Shown: positions 44,844 through 44,950 of the stretch, piece by piece
Numbering within the stretch: the first letter of the stretch is position 1
How the letters are laid out: each line of letters starts with the position of its first letter
Assembly (NCBI GenBank): GCA_024280485.1
Contig: JAJRQB010000080.1
Location: 1 to 44,950, forward strand
Reading direction: 5' to 3'
Length of the DNA: 44,950 bases
From: Deltaproteobacteria bacterium
Lineage (GTDB): Bacteria > Desulfobacterota > Desulfuromonadia > Desulfuromonadales > Geopsychrobacteraceae
Notes under the pieces: model-generated
The model's input: only the letters and a program-made list of their open reading frames with translations
Database searches by the model: none
Told to the model about the DNA's origin: nothing
Made by a program: the position numbers and the translations under genes

Positions 44844-44950
44844 CTAAACTCAATAAAATTGGGGGCAGTTGGGAGGCACATGTATACCAGATCCTTCAAA
44901 GCTCTTATGGTCCGTAAGACTGCGGACCCAAACGGAGCAAGCACATCTTC
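44844..44950. other. Right-edge intergenic bases
   Basis: Nothing clear is seen in these 107 bases. Confidence 0.5.

Noticed and set aside
1-44950. CRISPR arrays, tRNA/rRNA genes, transposases or prophage genes
   Set aside because: None was recognised on either strand; the duplications seen lack transposase genes or obvious terminal repeats.

Overview
The window (about 45 kb, roughly 50% G+C by eye) reads as the chromosome of a Gram-negative anaerobe of the Desulfuromonadales / Desulfobacterota type. This is an inference from gene content: a tungsten-type aldehyde:ferredoxin oxidoreductase, outer-membrane DUF1302/DUF1329 proteins, a large NAD-glutamate dehydrogenase, a FadN-FadA-FadE beta-oxidation operon and many sigma-54 (-24/-12) promoters. 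No rRNA, tRNA, CRISPR array or intact mobile element was seen. Almost everything lies on the minus strand; only the aldehyde oxidoreductase block at the right end is on plus.

Layout from left to right. 1-1.8 kb: a multi-PAS sensor histidine kinase running off the left edge. 2.5-9.7 kb: fatty-acid beta-oxidation operon (fadN, fadA, fadE and a second acyl-CoA dehydrogenase). 10.2-14.8 kb: glutamate dehydrogenase, a MoaD/ThiS-like sulfur carrier and glyA. 15.4-16.5 kb: a DMT-family exporter preceded by a fossil of the glycine cleavage genes gcvT and gcvPB. 16.8-22.4 kb: a 2-oxoacid dehydrogenase operon (E1alpha, E1beta, E2, lipB, lpdA, small tautomerase), with E1alpha frameshifted. 23.2-29.6 kb: a catabolic operon (M20 deacylase, a creatinase/ectoine-hydrolase-like M24 protein, a ureohydrolase, a broken SDR, an intact SDR and a class III aminotransferase). 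30.2-31.8 kb: a PAS-AAA+-Fis sigma-54 activator. 32-35 kb: two paralogous GPH-type symporters. 35.5-42 kb: an envelope operon (YCF48-like repeat protein, RND/MMPL permease, DUF1302 barrel, DUF1329 protein). 42.7-44.8 kb: divergent aldehyde:ferredoxin oxidoreductase, interrupted by an in-frame TAG, plus a small membrane protein.

The main result is regulatory. Seven promoters in this window have good -24/-12 elements (GG then GC 12 bases later, mostly GGCATG-N4-TTGC). Six tandem 18-bp dyads (consensus near TGATGAYNNTTTNCATCA, second copy usually 4 bp further on, so two helical turns) lie about 120-240 bp upstream of them. This predicts one sigma-54 regulon that joins fatty-acid, glutamate, 2-oxoacid, amino-compound and aldehyde metabolism to transport and envelope functions. 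The only sigma-54 activator encoded in the window (30.2-31.8 kb) is the obvious candidate regulator; that link is inference.

A second theme is rearrangement and decay. The promoter and first codons of the E1alpha gene are duplicated ahead of the M20 operon, a remnant of the activator gene's 3' end lies inside that operon, and gcvT/gcvPB, one SDR, E1alpha and the aldehyde oxidoreductase all carry lesions.
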